64,000 nt of DNA. Source: Entamoeba histolytica HM-1:IMSS (taxonomy: Eukaryota; Evosea; Mastigamoebida; Endamoebidae). Positions 20,044-30,308 of this stretch are shown here, one piece after another. The notes under the pieces were generated by a model that worked only from the letters and a program-made list of their open reading frames with translations, searched no databases and was not told the origin of the DNA. Both the position numbers and the translations under genes were made by a program. The stretch is from positions 6,079-70,078 of the forward strand of contig NW_001914912.1 of NCBI RefSeq assembly GCF_000208925.1. Direction: 5' to 3'. Position 1 is the first letter of the stretch; every line of letters starts with the position of its first letter.

Positions 20044-20785
20044 TTATTGACATTGGTTCATTGACTTTTCTCTAGAACGAAGAGTAGAAGAAGAGAATTT
20101 TGAGCCATCTGTGGTAAGAATAAGATTAATAGTAATTGAATGTAAAGGTTGAAATCCATTCATAATTCGTTTGTTATTAATGAATGAAATAGTTTTTTGT
20201 GTTTCTTCACTAACAATTAAACAATCGAGAGTAGGGTCAGTAGTTGATGTTCCTTCGGGTTGATTAATTTCGGAGATTGTGTAAGGTGGAATTGGATAAT
20301 ATTTGTTGATGGTATGAAGTAAGTCAATGATTTGTGTTTGACGAGTGGTGAAAGAATGAATCAACTCATAGTTTTGTTTTGAATGAAGTAATGCATCACC
20401 AGTGATTGCAATGGCAAGATGTGATGAAGAAGTGAATAAAGCCGTTTGAATGAGGGAATAATGACCACAATGAAGGCGGTCAAATGTTCCACCCACACCC
20501 ACATTATTATAACGAGGGAATAAGTTAACACGTGGAATAAGTAAAACAAATAACACTGAGTATGATTCGTTGATTTCAATGAGTGTTTTGTATATTAATT
20601 GAAGCCATTGACTATATTCTTGTTGCTACTTTATTTAATTGAATCATCAACAAATATACATTCACACAAACAGGAATAAAGACAGACGAAGTGTTCAAAT
20701 AAAAGAGAAGAGGATTAGTGACAGGATGAGAAGAAATGAATAATCGAATCTCTTCTTGTGTTGTTTCTTTTATGTTTATTTCCAT
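20044..20785 (-). CDS. PPAT: Phosphopantetheine adenylyltransferase, copy 2
   Basis: Inverted duplicate of the gene at 3516-4263. Exon 1 is 20672-20785, the intron 20626-20671 (GTTTGT...TAG) and exon 2 20044-20625, making 231 residues. It is identical to copy 1 through the GGTFDRLHCGH and SSSTLRSR motifs; the only base change is a silent Asn codon change at 20774. The duplicated sequence ends at 20068, so the last eight residues (KSMNQCQ and neighbours) come from local sequence and replace the copy 1 tail. Because both nucleotide-binding motifs lie inside the shared part, the enzyme is probably active. Two PPAT genes would give a double dose for CoA synthesis, or one may be in the course of drifting. 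Confidence 0.88.
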
Positions 20786-20842
20786 TCTTTTTCTTTTTTT
20801 TTTCTTTTTCTTTTTTTTTATGAAAAATAAAAAATCTTAATA
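20068..20842 (-). repeat. 775-bp inverted duplication, right copy
   Basis: Reverse complement of 3459-4233 with one mismatch. The boundary on the gene side falls right after the TCTAGAGAA that encodes the last shared residues; beyond it the two loci share nothing obvious. The other boundary falls at TATTAAG. Confidence 0.95.
20626..20671 (-). other. Intron in PPAT copy 2
   Basis: 46 bp, same sequence as the intron of copy 1, donor GTTTGT and acceptor TAG on the reverse strand. Confidence 0.87.
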
Positions 20843-21833
20843 TTTTCAAGTAATTTTTGTTATTCTTGTTTTTTAACATTATTTTCCTTTCGTATTTATT
20901 TCATATATCTCTATCAACTAATCTAATTTAGCAAATCTAATCAAAAACAGTAAACAACAAATAATATTTTAAAAGGAATAAATACAAAGAATTGTAATTA
21001 AAATATGAAATAATAAACATCAAAGACACATAACACCAATTAACCAAAATAATATATAATAATGATATTTTTATCTTAACTACTAAAATAAATTGAAAAT
21101 GAAGTTTATGAGAAATAAAACTGATAAATGGGATAATTCATATTTACTTATTTAAATGAATAATTGAAAATAACACTGTAATGAATAATATAAATATCTC
21201 TTAATATAAACATGTTTTCTAAATAAACGAATATTTCTTGTTACAGTTAGTAATAGAATTAAAACAATATTTGGTTGTATAGTTTTAATAAATTAAATGG
21301 ATTTGTTTGTTTTAGAATATTTCAATTTAAACAAACAAAAATTGATTTAGTTTATTGTTTATATTTTCATTGAATCAATAATTCTTTAATGTTGAGAGAA
21401 TGGTATTAAAAATGTATGTTTGTTCTTATTTGTATTATAAGAAGATTCAGATAAAATTCTATAATGAAAAAGAAAATAGAATAAAAAACAAATTATATAA
21501 CTCAAAACTCTTTAAAAATAAATCTTTAATTGTATTTATTAAAATTACTTTATGCATCATTAAATCGATTAGATGACTTCAAATACATTTCACTAAAACT
21601 AACACAAGTTTTTTTAGTCAGACAGTTGTTTTGTGAAACAATAAATGAAAAAAAGAATGAAAATGAGGAGAAAGAAAAATTAACAAAGTGTGTTTATTGT
21701 ATTAACGTTTCAATGAAAACAATAAAGTGTAAAGATAAAGCAATAATAAAGAAGAAGTGATGTTTATTCTTTTTTCAGTCAAAAAACAAAAATAAAATCT
21801 AAAAAATCAAAAACACAAAAGAAACATAAAACA
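20843..21833. other. 1-kb AT-rich intergenic region
   Basis: No supportable gene. A Lys/Glu-rich open frame at 21530-21760 begins only at TTG and has no family resemblance. No repeat or RNA is recognised. Confidence 0.5.
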
Positions 21834-23072
21834 ATGGAAACAACTCAAAAAATTTTTGAGACGATGTATGTCAATGATACGAGTGCCAAAGTGATTAAAA
21901 AACTTGCACTTGAAGGGAAAATGACAAGATATAATTTAAGAACAATTGCATGGAAGATTTGGCTTGGAGTATTGCCATTACCAGTCAATTCTGTTTGGAC
22001 AAGTAAAATGAATAATGAAAGAAAAAGATATCATGAACTTGTAAAGAAATATGAAAATGAAACGTATGTAGTTGATCCATTATTAAGTGGATCATCAAAT
22101 AATGAAAGGGATGAATTAAAGAAAAAAATTAAGAAAGATATTGATAGATTATATAATTCAATTGAGTTTTATTGTGATAATGAAATAAGAACAAAAATAA
22201 GTAATGCATTATATATATTTGCACGTGAACATGATGATTTAGGATATCAACAAGGATTTCATGAGATAATGGGAATTTTTATAAGAGAACTTGTTTTAGA
22301 TTCAGAGTTAATTCAAAACAATACAATAGAAAGAGGAATATTACATACAGTAATTTGTTTAAATGAAATTGAAGCAGATACATTTATTTTATTTGAAAAA
22401 TTAATGACTATTCTTGGAGTATTTTATGAACAAAAAAGAATAAAAGACTCTTCTACAACATCATTAATTCATTTTAAATGTGAAAAATTATTTCAATCAA
22501 TAGCAAAATATGACCCAAAGTATTTTGCTACTTTAATTAGACATAATATTGTTCCTGCAGTATTTGGACTTCGTTGGATTCGAATGTTATATGCAAGAGA
22601 ATTTCATATAGATGATGTAGTTATTTTATGGGATGCAATCTTTGCTTTTGGACATCAATTAAAATTAGTTGATTCTTTATTTATAGTAATGATGTTATAT
22701 GTAAGAAATGATATTGTTGAACGAGATGATGAAAGTTATTCTTTGAGAAGATTGATGAAATATCCACCAGTAGAAGATATAAAACTTTTAATTGAATTAG
22801 CTGTTGCTTTAGCTGAACATCGAGTTTCGATAAGTGGGACTTCAATTTGTATGAGAGTTGATCAAAATTCATTGTTAGTTGATCAACCGATTGATTGGTT
22901 ATCGAAGAAAAAATGTTCAAGAGATTCTGATAAAATAGAAGAATCTTTATTACAAAAACTTGGGACTATTCAAAGAAAACTTGTTCTTGTTGATAGAGAA
23001 GAAAAAATAAATACTCAAGAATTACTAAATATTGCTTCTGATTTATCTAAAATAATTGATACTATGAAATAA
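21834..23072 (+). CDS. TBC-domain Rab GTPase-activating protein
   Basis: 412 residues. A TBC domain spans about residues 28-310. It carries the two catalytic fingers of the family: IKKDIDR (IxxDxxR, arginine finger, about residue 98-104) and YQQG (YxQ glutamine finger, about 138). The opening NLRTIAWKIWLGVLP, the DPLLSG segment and FALREHDD-like ARE-HDDLGYQQGFHEI stretch resemble TBC1D5, which regulates Rab7 and retromer. The exact Rab target is inference. The C-terminal 100 residues are helical and unassigned. Both fingers are intact, so GAP activity is expected. Start is the first ATG. Confidence 0.88.
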   Translation: METTQKIFETMYVNDTSAKVIKKLALEGKMTRYNLRTIAWKIWLGVLPLPVNSVWTSKMNNERKRYHELVKKYENETYVVDPLLSGSSNNERDELKKKIKKDIDRLYNSIEFYCDNEIRTKISNALYIFAREHDDLGYQQGFHEIMGIFIRELVLDSELIQNNTIERGILHTVICLNEIEADTFILFEKLMTILGVFYEQKRIKDSSTTSLIHFKCEKLFQSIAKYDPKYFATLIRHNIVPAVFGLRWIRMLYAREFHIDDVVILWDAIFAFGHQLKLVDSLFIVMMLYVRNDIVERDDESYSLRRLMKYPPVEDIKLLIELAVALAEHRVSISGTSICMRVDQNSLLVDQPIDWLSKKKCSRDSDKIEESLLQKLGTIQRKLVLVDREEKINTQELLNIASDLSKIIDTMK

Positions 23073-23177
23073 TTATTCAAATTTTAGTTTTATTTCTTTA
23101 AATATGTATAGTTTTATTTTTATCATAGACACTACTATCTAGTCTCTTATAAACTAATTAATTAAAAAACTTTTCAA

Positions 23178-24125
23178 ATGATGACATACGTTTATTTAAT
23201 TTTTATAATTGTTTGCATTACATCAGGTAATAACATTACATGTACTATAAATACAAAAGATTTAAAAGAATCAAATTGTATGTTGTACAAAAAAGAAACA
23301 AACCAATTGGTACTATCTTCACAATCTACAACTATTTACCTAAATGATGGATTTTATTCATTTTCATTTGATGGACTATTATCAAATAAAAAAGTAAATA
23401 TTAAATTAACTGGTAAAGGAGATATATTATTTAATTTGTATAATTTAAATAATACAAACATTTATTTTGATTCTTATGAAAATCAAATAATAACTCTATT
23501 ATACTTTAATGGTTTAATTCATTTATTTTCAGAAAAAACAATAAAAGTAGTTATTATTTATCAAGAAGATTTGTCTAATTTAAAAATTAGTCACACAATT
23601 ATAATTTCTTCTCTGTTATCTTTTGAAGAAATTAATTCAATGAAATTTAAAAAAGAAGAGTATAATATTGAACCTTCATTCTCAATTAAACAACAAATAG
23701 TAAACACAATTACAAAAATAAAATTACTATTTATTGAAATGAAACAAAATATTCTTTATTGGAATGAACAACGTAAAATTGAAGAAGATAAATTATTTCA
23801 TAGTGAAGAATTAGAATTTATTAAACAAAGAGTTAAATCAAAAATTAATTATTTGGCTTCATTTATTAATTCAATAACATTTGAACAAATCAAAGTAAAA
23901 ACATTATGTCAAAGTTGTATTTTTTGGTTTAGGTTAAAAGCATCTGTTACAAATGCATTAGGTATTACAACTGCAACTAATTTCTGTGATTATGATTATG
24001 TTCCAAAAACTTTATGCAAAGTTACTGTTCAAACTACACACTCATTAACGAGTAAATATCTTTACGATGAAAAAAAAGAAGAAGAAATGTATTGTTCTTC
24101 ATATTGTCTAATACAAAAGAAATAA
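23178..24125 (+). CDS. Secreted protein of unknown function
   Basis: 315 residues with a clear signal peptide (MMTYVYLIFIIVCITSG) and no membrane anchor. The first half is predicted beta-rich (repeated TTIYLNDGFYSFSF and NIYFDSYENQ-like strands) and carries a few NxT/S sites. The second half is helical and Lys/Glu-rich (about 165-235). The C-terminal 80 residues hold six or more cysteines (CQSCIFW, NFCDYDY, TLCKV, YCSSYC), likely disulfide-bonded. I do not recognise the family; it looks lineage-specific. Secretion or lumenal location is inferred from the signal peptide. Confidence 0.65.
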   Translation: MMTYVYLIFIIVCITSGNNITCTINTKDLKESNCMLYKKETNQLVLSSQSTTIYLNDGFYSFSFDGLLSNKKVNIKLTGKGDILFNLYNLNNTNIYFDSYENQIITLLYFNGLIHLFSEKTIKVVIIYQEDLSNLKISHTIIISSLLSFEEINSMKFKKEEYNIEPSFSIKQQIVNTITKIKLLFIEMKQNILYWNEQRKIEEDKLFHSEELEFIKQRVKSKINYLASFINSITFEQIKVKTLCQSCIFWFRLKASVTNALGITTATNFCDYDYVPKTLCKVTVQTTHSLTSKYLYDEKKEEEMYCSSYCLIQKK

Positions 24126-24216
24126 GAATTAAAAATATTTTTAAATTAAATCATTCAATTTTATTTAAAAAAAAATTAACCATATCAAAATAATAAATTT
24201 ATTAAAAAAATTCAAT

Positions 24217-25206
24217 TTATTTAGACAAACACTGGAAAAGTGGATGGTTCATTGCTTCTTTTGCACTAAGACGTTCTTGATGGTCATAAACCAATAATTT
24301 AGAAAGTAAGTCATAGACATAAGGTGTAATAAGATGTTGGTTCTTTTCATTTTTAAAAGTGTCCCAATCAACTTTAGGAAATCCAATTAATAATTGCATT
24401 AACTTATCTTCAATTTCCAAATGATATTTTTGAACATATTTTTGGAATCCATCAGTTCCTAATACTTGAACAATTTTAACTAATTGATCTTTATTATTAG
24501 AACCTTTAAACAATGGCTCTTTAACAAAAAACATTGTAGCAACCATACAACCAAAACTCCACATATCTAATGAATAGTCATAGTCTTGAAGATCAGTTAA
24601 TAACTCTGGTCCTTTATAATATCTTGAAGCAACTCGAACATTATATTCAGTTCCTGGATGATAAAATTCTGCAAGACCCCAATCAATTAATTTAAGGATT
24701 TTTTTCTTAGGATCAATCATAACATTATGTGGTTTAACATCACGATGCATTATTCCCATTGAATGGGTATAGTCTAATGCTTTTAATAATTCTTTTAAAT
24801 AATAACATATTTCCATATAATTTAACGATGGATATAACGTTTTAAAATCAACATTTTCTACATATTCCATAACTAACGCAGGAGTTTGTGTTGATGGCTC
24901 CATTACAACATCATATAATTGAATAATATTTGGTCCATCTCGAAGGTCTTGTAATATTAAAATCTCTCTATTAAACTTTTTTGCTTTTACTGGTTTTAAC
25001 ACTTTAATAGTACATGGAACATTTTGTTCAACTACAACTCCTTCAAAAACATCACTATATTTTCCTCTTCCAATTTTACGTACAATTTGATAAGGGTCTT
25101 GATTTCCCCATTCAACAGTAACATTTTCATAGTCATAGAATATCTTCTCTTTATGTTCTAATACATCACGATAATATCGAGAAAAACTTTTGGGTCGTTC
25201 ACTCAT
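24217..25206 (-). CDS. CK2A: Casein kinase 2 catalytic subunit alpha
   Basis: 329 residues from the ATG at 25206. The open frame runs on 96 bases upstream as Lys-rich filler, but the conserved N-terminus [19 protein letters not shown] starts here. The kinase domain shows [11 protein letters not shown], the HRDVKPHN loop, and the CK2-specific [11 protein letters not shown] in place of DFG, followed by [14 protein letters not shown] and [15 protein letters not shown]2 is a constitutively active acidophilic Ser/Thr kinase acting in nucleus and cytoplasm, normally with beta subunits. Length and motifs are close to those of animal and plant CK2 alpha. The gene is intact. Confidence 0.96.
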   Translation of the reverse strand: MSERPKSFSRYYRDVLEHKEKIFYDYENVTVEWGNQDPYQIVRKIGRGKYSDVFEGVVVEQNVPCTIKVLKPVKAKKFNREILILQDLRDGPNIIQLYDVVMEPSTQTPALVMEYVENVDFKTLYPSLNYMEICYYLKELLKALDYTHSMGIMHRDVKPHNVMIDPKKKILKLIDWGLAEFYHPGTEYNVRVASRYYKGPELLTDLQDYDYSLDMWSFGCMVATMFFVKEPLFKGSNNKDQLVKIVQVLGTDGFQKYVQKYHLEIEDKLMQLLIGFPKVDWDTFKNEKNQHLITPYVYDLLSKLLVYDHQERLSAKEAMNHPLFQCLSK

Positions 25207-25640
25207 ATGAATTTTTAGATGTTCTTTTTTTTCTTTTTTCAGGGTTTTTTTTTTGTTTTTTCTCTTTCTTCTTTCATAAAAATAAATTGTTATTATAAAC
25301 AAAATGTTTTTCTTTTTCTTAATTCCTCAAAGAGAACTGAATTTTAAATAAATCTTGAAAACCTCAAAAAGCGTCACTATTTTTGAAGTTTATTGGAAAA
25401 ACCCACAAAAATACATCAAAAATGAATAATGAAAAAAATCTGAAAAATCCTAAAAATAAATGAAGAGAGATAAATTCAGTGTATTTTTAGATTCGCTCAG
25501 AATAGAAATAATTCTAAAAATATCATGAACTGAAAAAGGAATAAAGAATAATAAAAGAGATAATGAAAAAAACTATTAAAAATAGATTATAAAAAAATCT
25601 AAAAAGAAAAAAAAAAAAGAAAGATCAACGTGTCAACCCT
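25207..25640. other. Divergent promoter region of CK2 alpha and 14-3-3
   Basis: A 430-base stretch between two divergent genes, A-rich on the + strand near 14-3-3 and T-rich near CK2 alpha. No open frame of note. Confidence 0.5.
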
Positions 25641-25660
25641 GAACTTTTTAAGGAAGAACT
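25641..25660 (+). promoter_or_regulatory. Two GAACT elements of the 14-3-3 gene
   Basis: GAACT at 25641-25645 followed by TTTTTAAGG, then a second GAACT at 25656-25660, 25-45 bases before the ATG. The spacing fits the described Entamoeba GAAC/TATA-like core promoter arrangement. Two copies suit a highly expressed gene, which is an inference. Confidence 0.5.
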
Positions 25661-25684
25661 GATAATAAACAAATAGAAATAAAT

Positions 25685-26407
25685 ATGGCTGAATCACGTG
25701 AAGATTGTGTCTTCCTTTCTAAACTTGCTGAACAAAGTGAAAGATATGATGAAATGGTTCAATACATGAAACAAGTTGCTGCTCTTAACACTGAATTATC
25801 AGTTGAAGAAAGAAATCTTCTTTCTGTTGCTTATAAGAATGTTATTGGATCTAGAAGAGCTTCATGGAGAATTATTACTTCTCTTGAACAAAAAGAACAA
25901 GCTAAAGGAAATGACAAACACGTTGAAATTATTAAGGGATATAGAGCTAAAATTGAAGACGAACTTGCTAAATATTGTGATGATGTTCTTAAGGTAATTA
26001 AAGAAAATCTTCTTCCAAATGCTTCTACTTCTGAAAGCAAAGTCTTCTATAAAAAGATGGAAGGTGATTATTATAGATATTATGCTGAATTTACTGTAGA
26101 TGAAAAGAGACAAGAAGTTGCTGACAAATCTCTTGCTGCTTATACTGAAGCTACAGAAATTTCTAATGCTGATCTTGCACCAACTCATCCAATTAGACTT
26201 GGTCTTGCTCTTAATTTCTCTGTTTTCTATTATGAAATTATGAATGATGCTGACAAAGCCTGCCAACTTGCTAAACAAGCATTTGATGATTCAATTGCCA
26301 AACTTGATGAAGTTCCAGAATCATCTTATAAGGATTCTACTCTTATTATGCAACTCTTAAGAGATAACTTAACTCTTTGGACTTCAGACACTGCTGATGA
26401 AGAATAA
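25685..26407 (+). CDS. 14-3-3 protein
   Basis: 240-residue member of the 14-3-3 family, dimeric adaptors that bind phosphoserine/threonine motifs. Signature stretches are visible in order: [33 protein letters not shown] (signature 1), [22 protein letters not shown], and [21 protein letters not shown] (signature 2). Residues that line the phosphopeptide groove (Lys, Arg, Arg, Tyr) are kept. Codon use is strongly biased to a few codons, for example CTT for Leu, as in highly expressed genes. The C-terminus is a short acidic tail. The opposite strand also reads open but is a shadow. Confidence 0.97.
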   Translation: MAESREDCVFLSKLAEQSERYDEMVQYMKQVAALNTELSVEERNLLSVAYKNVIGSRRASWRIITSLEQKEQAKGNDKHVEIIKGYRAKIEDELAKYCDDVLKVIKENLLPNASTSESKVFYKKMEGDYYRYYAEFTVDEKRQEVADKSLAAYTEATEISNADLAPTHPIRLGLALNFSVFYYEIMNDADKACQLAKQAFDDSIAKLDEVPESSYKDSTLIMQLLRDNLTLWTSDTADEE

Positions 26408-27487
26408 TTTATTTTTCTGGTTCATATATTTTTCTTTTCGTAGTATTGTCTTTTTTTATCAAAAGTAATTATATTTTTAGTCAAAAGGAACGGATAAAGT
26501 AATAAATAATTCTTTTAATAAGTTTTTATAAGTAAAAAATTAATTAATTGACATTCAGTTATATTTTCTTATATAAAACTTTCGTATCATATTATGATAT
26601 TCATATCTCATCAAAAACTTCTGACTTTATAACAACAATCTCTTTATTATAAATAAATACGAAACAAAATAAAAGTCAAATCACCTGTTAACAAATTAAT
26701 ATAAATGAAATTAGAATGTCATATTCACTCAATAATTTTTTTTTATAATTGACAAGGTGGAATTATGTTTAGTTATAATAATAATAGAAATACATTCATT
26801 CTTACATTTAAATTTAAGAAATGTTCTATATTCAAAAACAAAAATATATTATATGATTCTTAATAAATTTAATTAATAGAATGTCATTAACATAATTATC
26901 ATAATATTAACAAATTAAATAATATAATTGTATGAAGAAAAAACTAAATCAGTAAAAAATAGTTTCTGAGTTATGATTGTTTCAAGTAATTCTTATTGAA
27001 ACATGATATAACACAAAAATAAATCAAATCAATATTTATAAAAATAACAATAACATATTATTTTAAAATAATTAAAAGTATAGTATAAAAATAATTTCTT
27101 ATTAATTACATTTTAATCTATTAAAACAAAATAGATTTACTATATTTATAATTATTTCATTTCTTCTTTATTCAATCTTTAAAAGTGAATATATTATTTT
27201 CTTATTTAATTACTATAAAGTAACAATATGTTATTATTCTTTTGTGATATAAATTACAGATACTTCTATACAATCAATATTTTTATTTGAAAGTTATTAA
27301 GTAATAATATTATTCTATATTTCTATGATTAATATTATTAATTTAAATCAACAAATTTATAAAATTACTTTCATTTTATTTATTTTAAAAAAACTCTTTG
27401 ATATTTCTTCATTTTTTAAAACATCAAACAAAAACTAAGATTCTAATTATTTATCAATTAATTAGTAGACAATCTAATTAAATCAGA
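26408..27487. other. 1.1-kb AT-rich convergent intergenic region
   Basis: Lies between the stop codons of 14-3-3 and importin alpha. A/T-rich with no run long enough to be a gene, and no recognised repeat. Its size is unusual for a convergent gap in this window, where other convergent gaps are 27-160 bases. Confidence 0.5.
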
Positions 27488-28933
27488 TTATAACGATAAT
27501 TCATCATGCTCTTCTCCATCAAAATATTCCAATAATAAGGTACTTACTCTATCCACTAAGTCTTCATTATCTGAATTTTCTGTTATTTCTTGTAATCTTT
27601 TATCAAAACCAATTTCTCTAAATTGATCAATAAATTGATAAAGTTGTGATTCATTATGAATAAGAATTTCAGCAGCTGAAATTGATTGTGCTACAAGTTC
27701 ATTATCAGTCCATTTAATTTTACTAAAAATGGATATAATAAAATCATTTTGTATTAAATGGTCTAATAATGGTATATAATGTTGTTGAATTGAATAAAAA
27801 ATGAATAAAAAACACTCTTTTCTAATTAAAGCCTCTTCTGGTGCTGTTGAATTTATAATAATTTGAATAGCAATATAATAAGTACCATTGTCAATAAATT
27901 GATCAATGTACTTATCATTGGTTAATGCTAAATTACTAAAAGTGAACATAATAATTCTATGATACCAAGAAAGAGGAATTTCTTTTAACATATCTATAAA
28001 ATAAGGAATAATGTTTGTTATATCAAATAATCGAATAAAATCAGCATCATTTGAAGAAGAAACCCATTGAATAAATTTAAATGAAGATTGTTTGATTGAC
28101 TGATTATTTGAAGAGGCTAAATAAAAGCATCGAATAAAAATTGAAGAATTAAACATTTTAATCAATCCTGTTTTATTTCTTCCAATATAAAATACACAAC
28201 GAATACAATGAACAATAATAGGATCATTATTACTTGACAATCCATAAGCAATGTATTGAATAAATGTATTAAGTAATTCTGATGTAATACAATCAGAAGT
28301 TCGTAACAATGAAGATAATGACCAATATGCATGAACATTATTTATATCATTTGTAATTACTCTATTTAATAATGTAAAAATTCCATTTGCTGAAGCTATT
28401 TCTTTGCAATCATTACTATCAATAACATAATTTGTAGCTCCCCATAAACATTGAACAGAAGTTTCAAATTTTTGAGTTGTTAACCCACAATGTAATAATA
28501 CTTTTATAACTCCTAAATGAACAATAAGATCTGACGTTTCAGAGTCTAATGAAACTGCTAAGTTTGTGAAAAACCATGCGATTTGATATTTTATATCATC
28601 ATTTTGTTCTTCAGTCATACATTTTAACAAAATGGAAAATGTATTACATTCAATCATTTCTTGAATTGGAATGTATTGTTTTGAACTGACACATTTCCTT
28701 AAGTTAATAACAATTTTTATTTTATCTGATAATAATGTTTGAGGATTAGTTAATCGTGTTTTGCATTCATGGAGATATTCAAAATAATTTGAAGGTTCAA
28801 CAAAGGTCTCTTCAGTATCTTCTTGTCTTCTTTGTTGAAGAAAATGGTCTCTTCTTTTTGTTCTGAGTTGGTTTAAATTCTTCTGTCGTCTTTTTAGTTC
28901 ATCTTCACTCCTGCAAATACCACGAATATTCAT
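27488..28933 (-). CDS. Importin alpha (armadillo-repeat NLS receptor)
   Basis: 481 residues. The N-terminus (KRRQKNLNQLRTKRRDHF) is a basic importin-beta-binding helix. It is followed by about eight armadillo repeats (about 80-440) with the recurrent tryptophan and asparagine pairs of the NLS groove, such as IAWFTNLA, QCLWGATNYV, HAYWSLSSLL, IQWVSS and ALTNDK. Importin alpha bridges NLS cargo to importin beta for nuclear import. The C-terminal tail is acidic (EDLVDRVSTLLLEYFDGEEHDE). Several inner Trp and Asn positions are changed compared with canonical members, so cargo range may differ. It is a little shorter than the usual 520-540 residues. Confidence 0.85.
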   Translation of the reverse strand: MNIRGICRSEDELKRRQKNLNQLRTKRRDHFLQQRRQEDTEETFVEPSNYFEYLHECKTRLTNPQTLLSDKIKIVINLRKCVSSKQYIPIQEMIECNTFSILLKCMTEEQNDDIKYQIAWFFTNLAVSLDSETSDLIVHLGVIKVLLHCGLTTQKFETSVQCLWGATNYVIDSNDCKEIASANGIFTLLNRVITNDINNVHAYWSLSSLLRTSDCITSELLNTFIQYIAYGLSSNNDPIIVHCIRCVFYIGRNKTGLIKMFNSSIFIRCFYLASSNNQSIKQSSFKFIQWVSSSNDADFIRLFDITNIIPYFIDMLKEIPLSWYHRIIMFTFSNLALTNDKYIDQFIDNGTYYIAIQIIINSTAPEEALIRKECFLFIFYSIQQHYIPLLDHLIQNDFIISIFSKIKWTDNELVAQSISAAEILIHNESQLYQFIDQFREIGFDKRLQEITENSDNEDLVDRVSTLLLEYFDGEEHDELSL

Positions 28934-29158
28934 TGAACTTATTCATAGTTTTTTTACTATTTTTTTGCTTTATATTACACAATAATAATATTTTTAAAAA
29001 ATGGTTTAGTTAAGTTATTTCGTTTTTTATATATTTAAAATCACAGAAAATTAAAATCACAGAAAAGTCATTCAGTGTGAAAAGACAAAAAAAAAACCTC
29101 ATTATATTGGTTGGATGATTAAATGAGAACTTGAAATTAAAGGTTAGAATTAAATCAA

Positions 29159-30247
29159 ATGGATAATACATTAGAACCTCGTTTAGCTCTTCACCCATCA
29201 GTTGTAAATTGTCTTACACCAAACCAAAGAAATGAATTATTAGAACAATACAATTCTGATATTAACCAGTTATATTATGCATTTCCAAAACTTCAACGTA
29301 TAGATATTGAAAAAACTTATCAATTATGTGGAAGAAATTTAAATAATACAGTCACTGAACTAGTAAAATTACAAAAAGAGAAAGACAAAAAAGAGGAAAA
29401 GAACCAACAACAAGAACATAAAGAGCTTCCTAAAGAAGAAAATGTCAATGTCCATGACGTAGGCAATGATAATACAATAAAATATCAACCACCAAAAATA
29501 TTAATGCCATTATTTCCTCTGCCTCGAAAAGAAGAAGAGGACATTACAAAAACTGAGAAGGGAGATGATTTAGAAAAAACACTTCCCCCAAGTAATATGG
29601 AAGAACAAGAAGTTATTTTAACTGAGTCACAAGAAAAAGAATTTAACAATGAAACTGAACAAAAAGAAATTAAAGAATTAATCCAAACAAAATTAAAATA
29701 TGATGTTCAAATAAATATTAATGGAAACGATTGTATGATTACTGCAAGCTTTGATAGAAATGAACGGTTCAAAAATAATTTCTTACAAATTGTTGATAGG
29801 TATAATGAAAATTTAGTTAAAGACAAAAGGGAAATAGGAAAAAGCATTTCTTTTGTATGGAAATTAATTCTTGAAGATGGAGAATATGAACTACAATATT
29901 TTGACTCAGAACATTCAACCTCAATTACTTTGAATCAAATCGATGTAAATCCAGTTAAAATGATTGTTTCTAAACAAAGTGAAGAGCTTATTGTTTATTT
30001 ATCACAAGGACCAATTGACAAAGTTTCTTGGGTTGGATTATATACTGTTGATGGTCCTATTGGAAGAAAATATATACACTATCAAGATACTAAAGGAATG
30101 GTTGATAATATTATTCATATTCCTTTACAACCAAATGACAAAGGTCTTTTTATTTGTAGAGCATTTTCTAACAATAATTCTGTTGGTGGATTTCTTTCTT
30201 CTCAATACTTCACTCTTGGAGATTCAAACCAAATAGAAGTAGAATAA
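29159..30247 (+). CDS. CUE/UBA-like N-terminus with SKICH-like C-terminal domain
   Basis: 362 residues. Residues about 15-75 contain a short helical domain with QLYYAFPKLQRIDIEKTYQLCGRNLNNTVTEL, which reads like a CUE or UBA ubiquitin-binding helix bundle. A Glu/Lys-rich linker follows to about 170. The C-terminal half is beta-rich: strands up to KSISFVWKLILEDGEYELQYFD, then VSWVGLYTVDGPIGRKYIHY and GLFICRAFSNN, resembling a SKICH or related Ig-like sandwich seen in autophagy and phosphoinositide-linked proteins. Both domain calls are inferences from pattern. A ubiquitin- or autophagy-linked role is possible but unproven. The frame is clean and starts at the first ATG. Confidence 0.55.
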   Translation: MDNTLEPRLALHPSVVNCLTPNQRNELLEQYNSDINQLYYAFPKLQRIDIEKTYQLCGRNLNNTVTELVKLQKEKDKKEEKNQQQEHKELPKEENVNVHDVGNDNTIKYQPPKILMPLFPLPRKEEEDITKTEKGDDLEKTLPPSNMEEQEVILTESQEKEFNNETEQKEIKELIQTKLKYDVQININGNDCMITASFDRNERFKNNFLQIVDRYNENLVKDKREIGKSISFVWKLILEDGEYELQYFDSEHSTSITLNQIDVNPVKMIVSKQSEELIVYLSQGPIDKVSWVGLYTVDGPIGRKYIHYQDTKGMVDNIIHIPLQPNDKGLFICRAFSNNNSVGGFLSSQYFTLGDSNQIEVE

Positions 30248-30308
30248 AAATTAATTCAATAAATCTTTATTTTGTTTCACAAGTTTCAACTCAATAAAAC
30301 ATGAATAA

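Noticed and set aside
21530..21760. 76-residue frame before the TBC gene
   Set aside because: Starts at TTG, has no homologue signature, and lies in spacer composition.
25862..26278. 138-residue frame opposite 14-3-3
   Set aside because: Shadow of a codon-biased, certain gene.
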